Source of the DNA: Przewalskia tangutica
Lineage: Eukaryota; Streptophyta; Magnoliopsida; Solanales; Solanaceae
Assembly (NCBI GenBank): GCA_029844215.1
Contig: CM056724.1
Coordinates: forward strand, 82,975,093 to 83,039,092
DNA: 64,000 nucleotides
Reading direction: 5' to 3'
Shown: piece after piece, positions 33,745 to 46,125 of the stretch
How positions within the stretch are numbered: the stretch's first letter is position 1
Layout: the number at the start of each line of letters is the position of its first letter
The notes under the pieces: model-generated
What the model saw: the letters and a program-made list of their open reading frames with translations, nothing else
Database searches by the model: none
What the model was told of the DNA's origin: nothing
Program-made: the position numbers and the translations under genes

Positions 33745-33930
33745 TGTACTCATGCGGGCCCACCGGGTCCATGCGGGTGAAATAGTCCCATGCGGGTGAA
33801 ATAGTCTCATGCGAGACAGATGACCTCATGCGGGTGAAATAGTCCCATGCGGGTGAAATAGTCCCATGCGAGGTGGATGACCTCATGCGGGTCCACAGGA
33901 CCTATGCGGGTGAAATAGTCCCAGGAGTAG
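33745..33930 (+). repeat. CATGCGGGTGAAATAGTCC tandem repeats in LTR D
   Basis: Six or so imperfect units of about 22-45 bp alternating GTGAAATAGTCCCATGCG and GATGACCTCATGCG. Same motif set in G and M. Confidence 0.8.
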
Positions 33931-34087
33931 GACTGCTTAATGATACTACGGGCGGGAGACCCTGTTTTGATCTTGAGCCTCCTATTTTTATGCAGTAAAG
34001 TTTATACTTGATACTCTCATTGTTAGTAAGGCACAGTGTACTGTATTTTTACTTTCTTCCATGACTCCAGTTTATTTTAAACTTATG

Positions 34088-34092
34088 ATATT
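34088..34092 (+). repeat. Target-site duplication ATATT (left of element E)
   Basis: Identical to 49607-49611. Confidence 0.92.
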
Positions 34093-37000
34093 TGTTATAC
34101 CCCGTATTTCCAGAGTATGTACGTAAGGACGTACGTAGAAAATTTGAACTTGAGAAAGTGGCTTGGCCGAATTTTATTTGTGCATAACACCCGGTTAGAG
34201 TCGTTTTTAAACGTTTTCACGACTTTCGTAGGGAATTTCGGCTATGTCATTTTTAATTTTTGCGGATTTTTCCGAGAGACGAAACATTATGGACAACAAG
34301 AGGTGACACTTGTCACCCTCTCATTGGAACACGGGCGGAAATTGTGTTGGCGAAAGTGTGGCTTTGGTGGTCAAGGGTTGGTAGGATATTTTTGTGTTAG
34401 TTGGCTAGTGTGCACTTGGCAAGATCTTGGCCCTACACTTGCTATGCACTTGGCAAGATCTTGGCCATTGGTTGGCCTTGGCTTACACTATAAATACCCC
34501 CAGGATGACTTCTTCATCCATTCCAAATATTTCCTAAGTGTTAAATCCCTCCTCTCCCCTCTTGTTTGACTCTCGTCCAAGAGCCCCTCCCTAGATAGGC
34601 CTTTATGGCCGAGAGCCTCCCCTCTCCCTTTGGGGTGTGGCGTACCCCTAGCCTAGTGTTTCGTTATAAATACCCCCTCTCTTGGTAGAAATACTCTCAA
34701 AAGTATTGTTATAATGCCCAAATTACCTTAGCCATATACCTTGTTGTATTCTAAGGTTATACTATCTGAAAAGCCAGAAAATACTATTATACTTCAGTCG
34801 ATCCACAAAACCAAAACCACAGGAAAATCTCCATAGTTCGTTGGAGTATTGTGTAGAAGTTGGTTAGAACTTCTAAGGGTGGTTTAGAGCGGGTTGGGCG
34901 CTCGAGTTGGAGCTAAACGATTGCCGGGGATCGACTTTAAGCTAGGATAATTATGGGCTTATCGAGGTAAATATCTTGTCCTCTATTGTAATTGGAAATT
35001 ACATGTTGTTAGATTATATAGTTGAAGTATCTGTATATAATCTTGAACGTAGTTATCGGCAATGTCTTTTGACTTAAGCCCGAATAAAACTTACAGCAAT
35101 GTCTTGCGACTTAAGCCCGAATTTAAAGAAGAATCTTGAGCTGTAATTACATAGGGTTGTATTCTGAGACTTGTGTAGTAGTAGTGGAGTAGAATTGTAC
35201 CGTTAGGGTTAGTTGTATAACCCCACTGGTTGGCTTGGTAGCCGGTCTCGATAGAGGAGGAGATTTCTGTTGTTGCGGGGAGGTCTTCGAATTTTACGTA
35301 GAATGTTCTCTGAAGGGATCTAAGCACTAATAAGCGCCTTGTGGCCTTATAGGTTGAAGTACTACGTGTGGCGCGATCTACTGGCGTAAGAGTAGCCGCG
35401 GTTGGAAGTACTTGGAGCGTTTTGCTATTAGTCGATACTCGTCGCGAGGTATGTGAACCTCTTCCTATCTCTTCTAGCATGATATGAGTGAACTATGTAG
35501 TAATGCGGTGACGTCATGTGCTAAATGTATTTGATTGATTTAAAACATAAAGTGTTATAACGGCTTTATGGGAAGTTGGTTATAACGACTTTATGTTGGT
35601 AAGAAAATACATGTGGTTTTTAAAAGGTAACTGATTTGAACTATAACTGGCTTGTTATGTGTTAATAAAGAACTACAAGTATTTCAAAAGATTTTGAATC
35701 ATTTTGAAAGAAGAAGTAATACTTGGTTTGTGAAAACTTAAGAGTTATACTAGCTTTATGGGAAGTTAGGTATAACGGCTTAAGAATGTTTCTTGATTTG
35801 AAATCGAGAATGTATCGACAAACCAACTGCAGCGTTAATAAAAGGAAATGTTTTGACTAATTAAGTATTATTAAAACCAGTAGAAACTTCCATCTGCATA
35901 GAAGCTAAGATGAGACAAAATGATATTTCTAGATCACGTTTCTTTGTAATAAGATTGTTATAAACAAGAATGTCCTACTACATATAAGACTTATGTTTCT
36001 CGGATAGTTTTAAGGAGAATTATATTCTTAAATGAATAAGACTATAAACTACTGAAACCTTTCTAAAATGAGAAACTTGAACATTGGAAATTAGGCAAAC
36101 TTGATCATTGGAAAAGAATGTTGCTACTTGATTTTACAAGAGAAGTAATTGATTTACTTTAAAAGGATAGTCACTCTATTTTATACTACGGGTATTGTGT
36201 GACATTGTGAAATTAACGTATCTGTTAAAGAGTTAATGTATGAAGTACTTTGTGGATAAAAAACCGATTTTGTTAATCATATAGTAGAAGGTACATTGTG
36301 TGAACAACTTGATTGTATTGGTTTGTGATAGCCTTGAAATAAATTCTTGATAGAGTTGATAAGTAAGCGTGTTGGGATCTACGTGTGTTAGTGTCTTGTG
36401 ATGTTTGTGTGAAGGGTTTCCTTGATTGTGCTTATTAACTATCGGTCGTTATGATAGTATTGTGGCATTCATCTCTTGAGATGATTCCGGTTAAGCCCTC
36501 CGTCGGGGTAGACTTCAGCGGGTCGATGGACTATGATTCGAGAATACCTCATGCAGTCGGGGCCTATGCGAGCTCTGAGAGTTCGGGTTAGTGTCGTCCT
36601 TTATGGGCATGCGGTCCATGTGGCGTGCGGTGCGAAGTCGGGGCGATGCCGGGAGTAGCTACCCTCGACGGGAATACCTCATGCGGGCGATGAGATTGGC
36701 CTATCGCGGGCTGCGGGAGTTCGAGGTTAGACGCGTACATTGATCTGCGGGCAAGTGGCGGCTTTGATCATGTGACGGTCTGACAGATCTTATAATCTGA
36801 TTCATGACCTTGTTAGTGCTGTGGGTTTTTAGTAGTCGGCTATGCCTTCGCACTTACCGTCTGATTTTATTATGACACAGGTGGGACCCGTGTTCATGTG
36901 TGTTCCTTGGTGCTTTTATATCATAGGCTGCGGTGAGGAAGGTATTCCACGGGCATGATTGATGTCGTGGGCACGAGACCCGTTGTTATACTTGAGTGAT

Positions 37001-37561
37001 GACTTGAGGCGTGAGTCCCTAACGACATGATCGCTTTGTTGTAAAGCGTAGTTTGGTTATCATACATGTCTCCGCTTTATATGATCGCTATGATTTCATT
37101 TACGATATGTATTTTGATTTCACATACTAAATTTTTGTTATCGACCTCCTTGGCTGCGTTCACGCCGAGTTGAGGTACACGATCGTTGATCCTAGCTCTC
37201 GGTCACGGATTTGACGTTTGGGAAGCTCCGTTTCTCGGAGGCTTATCGGTGGTATAGTCCTCGCCGTCGTAAGTGTTTACATTCGGGGGTTTGGCGGGGC
37301 CTGTCGCCATTGTTGTCGTATCATTCTTAGAAGTGCAGAATGCTTGTTGTGGCGGGGTTTGTAAAAAGGATTAAAGCATTCATGTTGAAAAAGTTGCTAT
37401 TTATATATATCTTGAAGTAACCGTTTTTGGTTGCTTTGTCTTCTTATTTCACGTCTTATTACATCGTTTCATGTATTGTCTTTATGTTCATTGTGATTAC
37501 TCGATGTATGTCTACTTGGGTGCGGGGTAAGGCACGATCCACGGGCAGGTTGGTCGTGACA
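34093..37561 (+). repeat. LTR 1 of element E
   Basis: TGTTATACCCCGTATTTCC to GGTCGTGACA. Holds a doubled GCACTTGGCAAGATCTTGGC just before the TATA box, a doubled GCAATGTCTT...GACTTAAGCC at 35058-35125 and the CTTCCATCTGCATAG block. Its start (TATGTACGTAAGGACGTACG) is better preserved than in LTR 2 and 3 (TATGCGTGGGGCGTGCG). Confidence 0.9.
34489..34496 (+). promoter_or_regulatory. TATA box, LTR 1 of E
   Basis: TATAAATACCCC, about 400 nt into the LTR, preceded by the duplicated GCACTTGGCAAGATCTTGGC. Confidence 0.75.
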
Positions 37562-37764
37562 AAAGTGGTATCGAGCGATTAATCCTCGGAAAGTGTCTAC
37601 GCACCGTATCGATGAAGTCTTGATTATCGGTGTGTTGTGCACCACGCCAATAATCGTGAGGCTATAGGATATTTAGGATTGGTTTCTATTCTTCTCACTC
37701 TGAGATCGTGCCTTAGAGGCGTGTTGTAAGTTGGACCCTCGACGAAATTCTTTCCCTTATCATT

Positions 37765-38460
37765 ATGCCTCGCGTAGGCAACTGAGCCCGGAGGCAAGCG
37801 GCCGAGGAGGCTGCGAGTAGAGTTCGGAGGTTGCGATGGCACAGGCCCAAACTTTACCTAGGGTAGTGCTTCATTAGTGCATTTCTGCGACGTCACTAGC
37901 CCAGTGAGTTTACGCAGCGTGGCGATCCTGCTGCGGCCATGATATTTGAACCTTGATTCACGGCCAGAACAGAGAATTTAGATTGCAAAAGCGACCACAT
38001 TACTAGCTATAAATTTGGCTACCAGAGAGTATACCGTTGTACCGCGAGTCTTGAGGACTATCTAAAAGAGGGTTGTGCAAGAGTAATTCTTCAGTTAGGC
38101 TTGAGCATGGCCTGTGTACGGGCTTATGCGCAGCAGGCCGAGACGTGTAGAGATCGACAGGTTAACGAAGGACACCAGAAGAGGGCCAGAGCAGCAAGGT
38201 CCTTTGGTAACTTTCGAGGCGAGTCGCCTCACCAGCAGAATTGATTTGCACCTCCACCAGTGCAGAATGATCCCCCATGGGGTTCAGGACGTTCGGAGTG
38301 TGCAGGAGTTGGTCAGAACTCCAGGGCTTCCGGTTCACAGTGTGACAGACGTCATCCCGGGGAATGTCGTCTTTTAGTTGGTACTTGTTGTACCTATGAC
38401 CGTCAGGGTCTGGTGTGGAAGAGTGTCCTTGTAGGAGGACTTTGCCTTCAGTACCGGTGG
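37765..38460 (+). pseudogene. gag: gag remnant, internal copy 1 of E
   Basis: ATG at 37765 (MPRVGN then stop). Recognisable pieces are LEDYLKEGCARVILQ near 38060, MACVRAYAQQAETCRDRQ near 38108 and SFGNFRGESPHQQN near 38200. These are the end of the gag capsid region, aligned to DDYLSESC and MQAYALGCEERR in D. A decayed Cys/His block (CDRRHPGECR, then TYDRQG) lies at 38340-38420. The front of the capsid core is deleted. In copy 2 the same region has more CAG-to-CG changes. Confidence 0.7.
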
Positions 38461-39299
38461 GTAGTTCGTCACCTTCCTTAGCTATGCGCCCTACAGGCGA
38501 GTTTGATTAGAACGACTAAGGGAGTGAAGCGATGAACATAGATCTATCCTTAACCTCAGAGTTTTGTATATGTGATAAGGTGAGTATACCTTAGGTGCTA
38601 TGTTACGATAGCGGTGTGTTAGTTGTGATTTGAAATCATGGTTGTTTAACCGAGTAAGATTTTGGGGATAGAAAGTGTGAGCCTTAGAGCTTTATACGTA
38701 GAGACCTTAGAGGTGAGGCCATCTCGAGAAAAAGGTGTAGTGTTATGTTTGACCCTTATCGGAGTGCATAGTGCGTGAGCTATGTTTTGGGATAAGTCCC
38801 GAGTAGCGTAAAATGAAAGAGGGTAGTTGAGCTAAGAAGACCGCTAGGTTTTAAATGCGTGATTAGTGAGATTGTTCGGTTCGGGAGCTAGTATGATGCG
38901 GCGTTGCGGGTCGGGTTGAGCCACGTTGCGGGTCAACCCGCGGGGTTTGGTGGTGGGTCGGTTTGTGGTGGTCCCGCCTTGTGGTAGTCACGAGGGTGTT
39001 AGGCCCGTGTTCGATTAACGACGTCTGAGTTCGTGGACGCGTTCGACCGATGGTCGGGCGATGGGGCAGCCATCGTGTTCTTGATCGGAGACCGTTTACT
39101 CGGTATGTTGTGTTATCCGAAAGGTTGAGAGGCTGCGGGGTGCCTACCTTCACCTTATGTCGCAGTGAAGCCCGAGTTGTGGCTATTTTTCGTCTTCTAA
39201 AGTTTACGTGCAGGGTTAAGAACTCGAGTGAGTCTCGAAATCGCATTCGCCTCGGGCGGTCGTGGATTTGAGGTAGTTGTGAGATTGTTGTCTCTGTGG

Positions 39300-39820
39300 A
39301 GGCGTTTGAGCTACCATTTGGTGTTCGGATGTCGCCTTATGAAGCACTTGCGGGCGGAAGTGTAAGTTGCCGGTCGATTGGTTCGATGTTGGCGGGGTTG
39401 GATAGTTGGTTGAGCTTGTTCCGGTGACGGTGGATAGTGAAGCTTGTCTAAGTAGTTACGCGGCTCGGAGGAATTGTGCGGATAATCGGTGGCGGCGCTT
39501 AGAGTTCGAGTTGACGATCGATCTTCTTGAAAGTACCACCGGGTTTGGGTGTGACGAGTTTGGAATCTGAGAGGAACTTAGCGGGTTACTTTGGGCCTTT
39601 TGAGTTCATGTGAAGAATAGGCGGGTTGCCTATATGTTAGCTTTTGCCGTCCGACTTAGGAGGCGATGCGTCCGATCTTTCGTATTGTTATGATCGGGGA
39701 AAGTATCGGAGATCCATCAGTGTTCCCGATTAATGATGACCACGTTAGAGATAGTAACCGAGTTTTGGGAAAGCGGCCGTATCGAATGTGGTGAGAGTTC
39801 GAGTGTCACGACATCCTCGG
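39300..39820 (+). pseudogene. pol: Integrase C-terminal remnant, internal copy 1 of E
   Basis: In shifting frames: MSPYEAL and WFDVGGVG (about 39330-39400, end of the integrase core), LKVPPGLGVTSLE and GYFGPFEFM (about 39530-39615), RRIGGVAYMLALPS-type sequence (about 39620-39655) and SIGDPS...VFP (about 39705-39730). The order matches the integrase C-terminus of plant gypsy elements. No RT, RNase H or catalytic integrase core is present, so E cannot move on its own. Confidence 0.7.
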
Positions 39821-40087
39821 GATCGCGGCGGCCGGTACCATTTGGGTCGTCGGAGCAAGGCTCGCGACAAAGTGACAAAGTGGTATCTACGACGAGTAAA
39901 GAGAAGCGAGCTGTATGGCGGCATAGGTGATGTTAGAGTGTTTCCTCGTGGACTTGGATGGAGGTATTTTTGCTTGGGTGTTTAGTGGCGGATGTGGCGA
40001 GTTTGTTTCGTAAGTATAGTAGTGAAGACTATCTTTGGCGCCGCGTCTGTTTGAGACTTAGAAGGAACATTCGGGACGAATGTTTCT

Positions 40088-40099
40088 AAGAGAGGAGAA
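40088..40099 (+). other. Polypurine tract 1 of E
   Basis: AAGAGAGGAGAA directly before LTR 2. Confidence 0.8.
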
Positions 40100-43000
40100 T
40101 GTTATACCGTATTTCAGAGTATGCGTGGGGCGTGCGTAGAAAATTTGAACTTGAGAAAGTGGCTTGGCGAATTTTATTTGTGCATAACACGGTTAGAGTC
40201 GTTTTTAAACGTTTTCACAACTTTCGTAGGGAATTTCCGGCTATGTCATTTTTAATTTTGCGGATTTTTAGAGAGCGAAACATTATGGACCAACAAGAGG
40301 GTGACACTTGTCACCTCTCATTAAACACTTGGCGGAAATTGTGTTGGCGAAAGTGTGGCTTTTGTGGTCAAGGGTTGGTAGGATATTTTTGTGTTAGTTG
40401 GCTAGTGTGCACTTGGCAAGATCTTGGCCTACACTTGCTATGCACTTGGCAAGATCTTGGCCATTGGTTGGCCTTGGCTTACACTATAAATACCCTCAGG
40501 ATGACTTCTTCATCCATTCCAAATATTTCCTAAGTGTTAAATCCCTCCTCTCCCCTCTTGTTTGACTCTCGTCCAGAGCCCACTCCCTAGATAGGCCTTT
40601 ATGGCCGAGAGCCTCCCCCTCTCCCCTTTGGGGTGTGGCGTGGGGTACCCACTAGCCTAGTGTTTTCGTATAAATACCCCCCCTCTCTTGGTAGAAATAC
40701 TCTCAAAAGTATTGTTATAATGCCCAAATTACCTTAGCCATATACCTTGTTGTATTCTAAGGTTATACCTATACGAAAAGCCCAGAAAATACTATTATAC
40801 TTCCCGTCAGTCACAAAACCAAAACCCTAGGAAAATCTCCATAGTTCGTTGGAGTATTGTGTAGAAGTTGGTTAGAACTTCTAAGGGTGGTTTAGAGCGG
40901 GTTGGAGCGCTCAGAGTTGGAGCTAAACGATTGCCCAGGATCGACTTTAAGCTAGGATAATTATGGGCTTATCGAGGTAAATATCTTGTCCCTCTATTGT
41001 AATTGGAAATTACATGTTGTTAGATTATATAGTTGAAGTATACTGTATATAATACTGAACGTAGTTATCGGCAATGTCTTTTGACTTAAGCCTGAATAAA
41101 ACTTACGGCAATGTCTTGCGACTTAAGCCTGAATTTAAAGAAGAATACTGAACTGTAATTACATAGGGTTGTATTACAGTAGACTTGTGTAGTAGTACCG
41201 TGGAGTAGAATTGTACCCGTTAGGGTTAGTTGTATAACCCCCCCCTGGTTGGCTTGGTAGCCGGTCTCGATAGAGGAGGAGATTTACGCTGTTGCAGGGA
41301 GGTCTTTGCCGAATTTTCTGTAGAATGTTCTACGAAGGGATCTAAGCACTAATAAGCGCCTTGTGGCCTTATAGGTTGAAGTACTACGTGTGGCGCGATC
41401 TACTTGGCGTAAGGAGTAGCCGACGGTTGGAAGTACTTGGAGCGTTTTGCTATTAGTCGATACTCGTCGCGAGGTATGTGAACCTCTTCCTATCTCTTCT
41501 AGCATGATATGTGTGAACTATGTAGTACGGTAGACGTACATGTGCTAAATGTATTTGATTGATTTAAAACATAAAGTGTTATAACGGCTTTATGGGAAGT
41601 TGGTTATAACAGCTTTATGTTGGTAAGAAAATACATGTGGTTTTAAAAGGTAACTGATTTGAACTATAACTGGCTTGTTATGTGTTAATAAAGAACTTGA
41701 AGTATTTCAAAAGATTTTTGAATCATTTTGAAAGAAGAAGTAATACTTGGTTTGTGAAAACTTAAGAGTTATACTAGCTTTATGGGAAGTTAGGTATAAC
41801 GGCTTAAGAATGTTTTACTGATTTCGGAAATCAGAATGTGTATCGACAAACCACTGCAGCGTTAATAAAAGGAAATGTTTTGACTAATTAAGTATTATTA
41901 AAACCAGTAGAAACTTCCATCTGCATAGAAGCTAAGATGAGACAAAATGATATTTCCTAGATCATGCATTTCTTTGTAATAAGATTGTTATAAACAAGAA
42001 TGTCCTACTCACATATAAGACTTATGTTTCTCAGATAGTTTTAAGGAGAATTATATTCTTAAATGAATAAGACTATAAACTACGAAACCTTTCTAAAATG
42101 AGAAACTTGAACATTGGAAATTAGGCAAACTTGATCATTGGAAAAGAATGTTGCTACTTGATTTTACAAAGAGAAGTAATTGATTTACTTTAAAAGGATA
42201 GTCACTCTATTTTATACTACGGGTATTGTGTGACATTGTGAAATGCGTGTATCATTAAAGAGTTAATGTATGAAGTACTTTGGGGATAAAAACCGATTTT
42301 GTTAATCATATAGTAGAAGGTACCTTGTGTGAACAACTTGATTGTATTGGTTTGTGATAGCCTTGAAATACTTTCTTGATTGCGTTGATAAGTAAGCGTG
42401 TTGGGATCTACGTGTGTTAGTGTCTTGTGATGTTTGTGTGAAGGGGTTTCCCTTGATTGTGCTTATTAACTATCAGTCGTTATGATAGTATTGTGGCATT
42501 CATCTCTTGAGATGATTCCGGGGGTTAAGCTGCCCTCCGATGCGGGGTAGACTCAGGCGGGTCGATGGACCTATGATTCGAGAATACCTCATGCAGTCGG
42601 GGCTATGCGAGCTACGAGTTCCGTGTTAGTGTCGTCCTTTATGGGCATGCGGTCCACGTGGCCGTGCGGTGCGAAGTCGGGGCGATGCGGGAGTAGCTAC
42701 CCTCGATGCGGGAATACCTCATGCGGGCGATGAGATTGGCCTACGCGGGTGCGGGAGTTCGAGGGTTAGGCAGCGTACATTGATCTGCGGGCAAGTGGCG
42801 GCTTTGATCATGTGACGGTCTAGAGCAGATCTTATGATCTGATTCATGACCTTGTTGATGCGTGGGTTTTTAGTAGTCGGCTATGCCTTCGTACTTACCG
42901 TCTGCAGTTTATTATGACAGTGGGACACGGTGTTCATGTGTGTTCCTTGGTGCTTTTATATCATAGGCTGCCGTGATGAGGAAGGTATTCCACGGGCATG

Positions 43001-43604
43001 ATTGATGTCGTGGGCACGAGACCCATTGTTATACTTGAGTGATGACTTGAGGCGTGAGTCCACAACTTGACATATTTGCTTTGTTGTAAGCGTAGTTTGG
43101 TTATCATACATGTCTCTGCTTTATATGATGCTATGATTTCATTTCTGATATGTATTTTGATTTCACATACTAAATTTTGTTATCGACCTCGCCCGAGGCT
43201 GCGTTCACGCCGCGAGTTGAGTACACGATCGTTGATCCTAGCTCTCGAGTCACGCGATTTAGCGTTTGGGAAGCTCCGTTTCTCGGAGGCTTATCGGTGG
43301 TATAGTCCTGTCGTCGTAAGTGTTTACATTCGGGGGTTTGGCGGGGCCTGTCCGCCATTGTTGTCGTATCATTCTTAGAAGTGCAGTAATGCTTGTTGTG
43401 GCGGGGTTTGTAAAAAGATTAAAGCTGTTCATGTTGAAAAAGTTGCTATTTATATATATACTGAAGGTAGTTTTTAGTTGCTTTGTCTTCTTATTTCACC
43501 GTCTTATTACACTGGTTTCATGTATTGTCTTTATGTTTGATTACTCGATGTATGTCTACTTGGGTGCGGGGTAGGCACGATCCACGCCGAGTTCGGTCGT
43601 GACA
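40100..43604 (+). repeat. LTR 2 of element E
   Basis: TGTTATACCGTATTTC to GGTCGTGACA. TATAAATA at 40485-40492. Nearly identical to LTR 1 and 3, with many differences confined to CAG/CCG/CCCGG motifs. Confidence 0.9.
40485..40492 (+). promoter_or_regulatory. TATA box, LTR 2 of E
   Basis: TATAAATACCC in the same context as 34489. Confidence 0.7.
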
Positions 43605-43805
43605 AAAGTGGTATCGAAGCGATTAATCCTCGGAAAGTGTCTACAGCATCGTATCCGATGAAGTCTTGATTATCGGTGTGTTGTGCGCGCCCGATAATCG
43701 TGAGGCTATAGGATATTTAGGATTGGTTTCTATTCTTCTCACTCGAGATCGTGCCTTAGGCTGTGTTGTAAGTTGGACCTCCGACGAAATTCTTTCCTTA
43801 TCATT

Positions 43806-44480
43806 ATGCCTCCGCGTAGGCAACTTTGAGCCGGGGAGGCAAAGCGGCCGAGGCTGCGAGTAGAGTTCGAGGGTTGCGAGGCACGGGCCCAAAACTTTAC
43901 CTAGGGTAGTGCATTCGGGGATTTCTGCGACGTCACTAGCCCCACAGAGTTTGGCAGCGGCGGCGATCCTGCTGCGGCCATGATATTTGAACCTTGATTC
44001 CACGGCCAGAGCAGAGAATTTAGATTGCAAAGAGCGACCACATTACTAGCTATAAATTTGGCTACCGAGAGTATACCGTTGTCTGCGAGTCTTGAGGACT
44101 ACCTAAAGAGGTTGTGCAAGAGTAATTCTTGATTGAAGCGAGCATGGCACGTATGCGGGCTTATGCGCGTGGCCGAGGCGTGTAGAGATCGGCAGTTAAC
44201 GAAGGACACGAGAAGAGGCGGGCGGCAAGTCCTTTGGTAACTTTCGAGGCGAGTCGCCTCGCGTGAAATTGATTTGCACCTCCACGGTGCGAGAATGATC
44301 CCCGTGGGGTTCGGGGCGTTCGAGTGTCGAGGAGTTGGTCGAGAACTCGGGGCTTCGGTTGCGATGTGTGACGCCATCCGGGAATGTCGTCTTTTAGTTG
44401 GTACTTGTTGTACCTATGACCGTCGAGTGCAGTGTGGAAGAGTGTCCTTGTAGGAGGACTTTGCCTTCGATCTGGGTGGG
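43806..44480 (+). pseudogene. gag: gag remnant, internal copy 2 of E
   Basis: ATG at 43806. Same pieces as 37765-38460 but with more frame breaks. Where copy 1 reads CACCAGCAGAATT, copy 2 reads CGCGTGAAATT, and where copy 1 reads CAGAACTCCAGGGCTT, copy 2 reads CGAGAACTCGGGGCTT. The Cys/His block is barely recognisable. Confidence 0.65.
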
Positions 44481-45309
44481 TAGTTCGTCACCTTCGCCAG
44501 CTATCGCCTGCAGGCGGGTTTGATTAGACGACTAAGGGAGTGAAGCGATGAACATAGATCTATCCTTAACCCTCAGAGTTTTGTATATGTGATAAGGTGA
44601 GTATACCTTAGGTGCTATGTTACGATAGCGGTGTGTTAGTTGTGATTTGAAATCATGGTTGTTTAACCGAGTAAGATTTTGGGGATAGAAAGTGTGAGCC
44701 TTAGAGCTTTATACGTAGAGACCTTAGAGGTGAGGCCATCTCGAGAAAAGGTGTAGTGTTATGTTTGACCCTTATCGGAGTGCATAGTGCACGTGAGCTA
44801 TGTTTTAGGATAAGTCCCGAGTAGCGTAAAATGAAAGAGGTAGTTGAGCTAAGAAGACCGCCAGGTTTTCGTAACGTGATTAGTGAGATTGTTAGGTTCG
44901 GGAGCTAGTATGATGCGCGTTGCGGGTCGGGTTGAGGCCACGTTGCGGGTCAACCGCGGCGAGTTTGGTGGTAAGTCGGTTGTGGTGGTCCCGCCTTGTG
45001 GTAGGTCACGAGGTGTTAGGCCCATGTTCGATTAACTTGTCTGAGTTCGTGGATGCGTTCGACCGATGGTCGGGCGATGAAGCGAGCCCATCGTGTTCTT
45101 GATCGGGACCGTTTACTGGTGTGTTGTGTTATCTGAAAGGTTGAGAGGCTGCACGGGGTGCCTACCTTCACCTTATGTCGAACAGTGAAGCCAGTTGTGG
45201 CTATTTTTTTCTTCTAAAAGTTTACGAGCGGGGTTAAGAACTCGGTGAGTCTCGAATCGCATTCGCCTCGGGCGGTCGTGGATTTGAGGTAGTTGTGAGA
45301 TTGTTGTCT

Positions 45310-45805
45310 CTGTGGAGAGGCGTTTGAGCTACCATTTGGTGTTCGGATGTCGCCTTATGAAGCCTTGCGGGCGGAAGTGTAAGTTGCGGTCGATTGGTTC
45401 GATGTTGGCGGGGTTGGATAGTTAGTTCAGCTTGTTCCACAGACGGTGGATAGTGAAGCTTGTCTAGAAGTAGTTACGGCTCGGAGAATTGTGCGGATAA
45501 TCGGTGGCGACGCAGAGTTCGAGTTGACGGTCGATCTTCTTGAAAGTACCACCGGGTTTGGGTGTGACGAGTTTGGAATACGAGAGGAACTTAGCGGGTT
45601 ACTTTGGGCCTTTTGAGTTCATGTGAAGAATAGGCGGGTTGCCTATATGTTAGCTTTGCCGTCCGACTTAGGAGGCGACGTCCGATCTTCGTATTGTTAT
45701 GATCAGGGAAAGTATCGGAGATCCATCCAGAGTGTTCCCAGTTAATGATGACCACGTTAGAGATAGTAACCCCGAGTTTTGGGAAACTGAAGCCGTATCA
45801 GAATG
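45310..45805 (+). pseudogene. pol: Integrase C-terminal remnant, internal copy 2 of E
   Basis: MSPYEALRAEV then VDWFDVGGVG at about 45348-45412, LKVPP at 45540 and SIGDPSRVFPVNDDHV at about 45711-45760, followed by WETEA. This is the best-preserved copy of the integrase tail in E. It still lacks catalytic residues. Confidence 0.72.
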
Positions 45806-46125
45806 TGGTGAGAGTTCGAGTGTACGACATCCTCCGGGATCGCAAGCAGCCCGGTACCATTTTTTGGGTCGTCGGAGCAAGGCTCGCGACAAAGTGACAA
45901 AGTGGTATCTACGACGAGTAAAGAGAGAAGCGAGCCTGTATGGCGAGCATAGGTGATGTTAGAGGTGTTTCCTCGTGGACTTGGATGGAGGTATTTTTTT
46001 GCTTGGGTGTTTAGTGGCGGATGTGGCGAGTTTGTTTCGTAAGTATAGTAGTGAAGACTATCTTGGCGCGCGTCTGTTTGAGACTTAGAAGGAACATTGG
46101 GACGAATGTTTCTAAGGAAGGAGAA

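Larger units (their letters stand above)
31749..34092 (+). repeat. 5' LTR of element D, first part
   Basis: Starts TGTTATACCCCGTAGTTC. Contains a GC-rich block (32040-32190), the palindrome at 32284, CT-rich leader sequence, the conserved hairpin at 32718, the GTTATA...CTTTATGGG modules and the GTGAAATAGTCCCATGCG repeats. I find no clear TATAAATA. Frames on either strand in the GC-rich block are not genes. Confidence 0.85.
37562..40099 (+). mobile_element. Internal region 1 of element E
   Basis: Primer-binding segment GTGGTATCGAGC at 37566, gag remnant, shared non-coding module (about 38690-39070, 8-bp inverted repeat at 38912-38940), integrase remnant, hairpin AACATTCG/CGAATGTT at 40066-40084 and purine tract to 40099. 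Confidence 0.85.
43605..46125 (+). mobile_element. Internal region 2 of element E
   Basis: Same order as copy 1. Primer-binding segment GTGGTATCGAAGC, gag remnant, module with one-base-damaged inverted repeat at 44928-44956, integrase remnant, hairpin with one base missing (46093-46110) and purine tract AAGGAAGGAGAA. Confidence 0.85.

Noticed and set aside
34117..34569. 150-codon frame at the start of LTR 1 of E (and 40099-40533, 46021-46257)
   Set aside because: Lies across the LTR start and TATA box, is not kept in one frame between the three LTRs, and resembles no protein.
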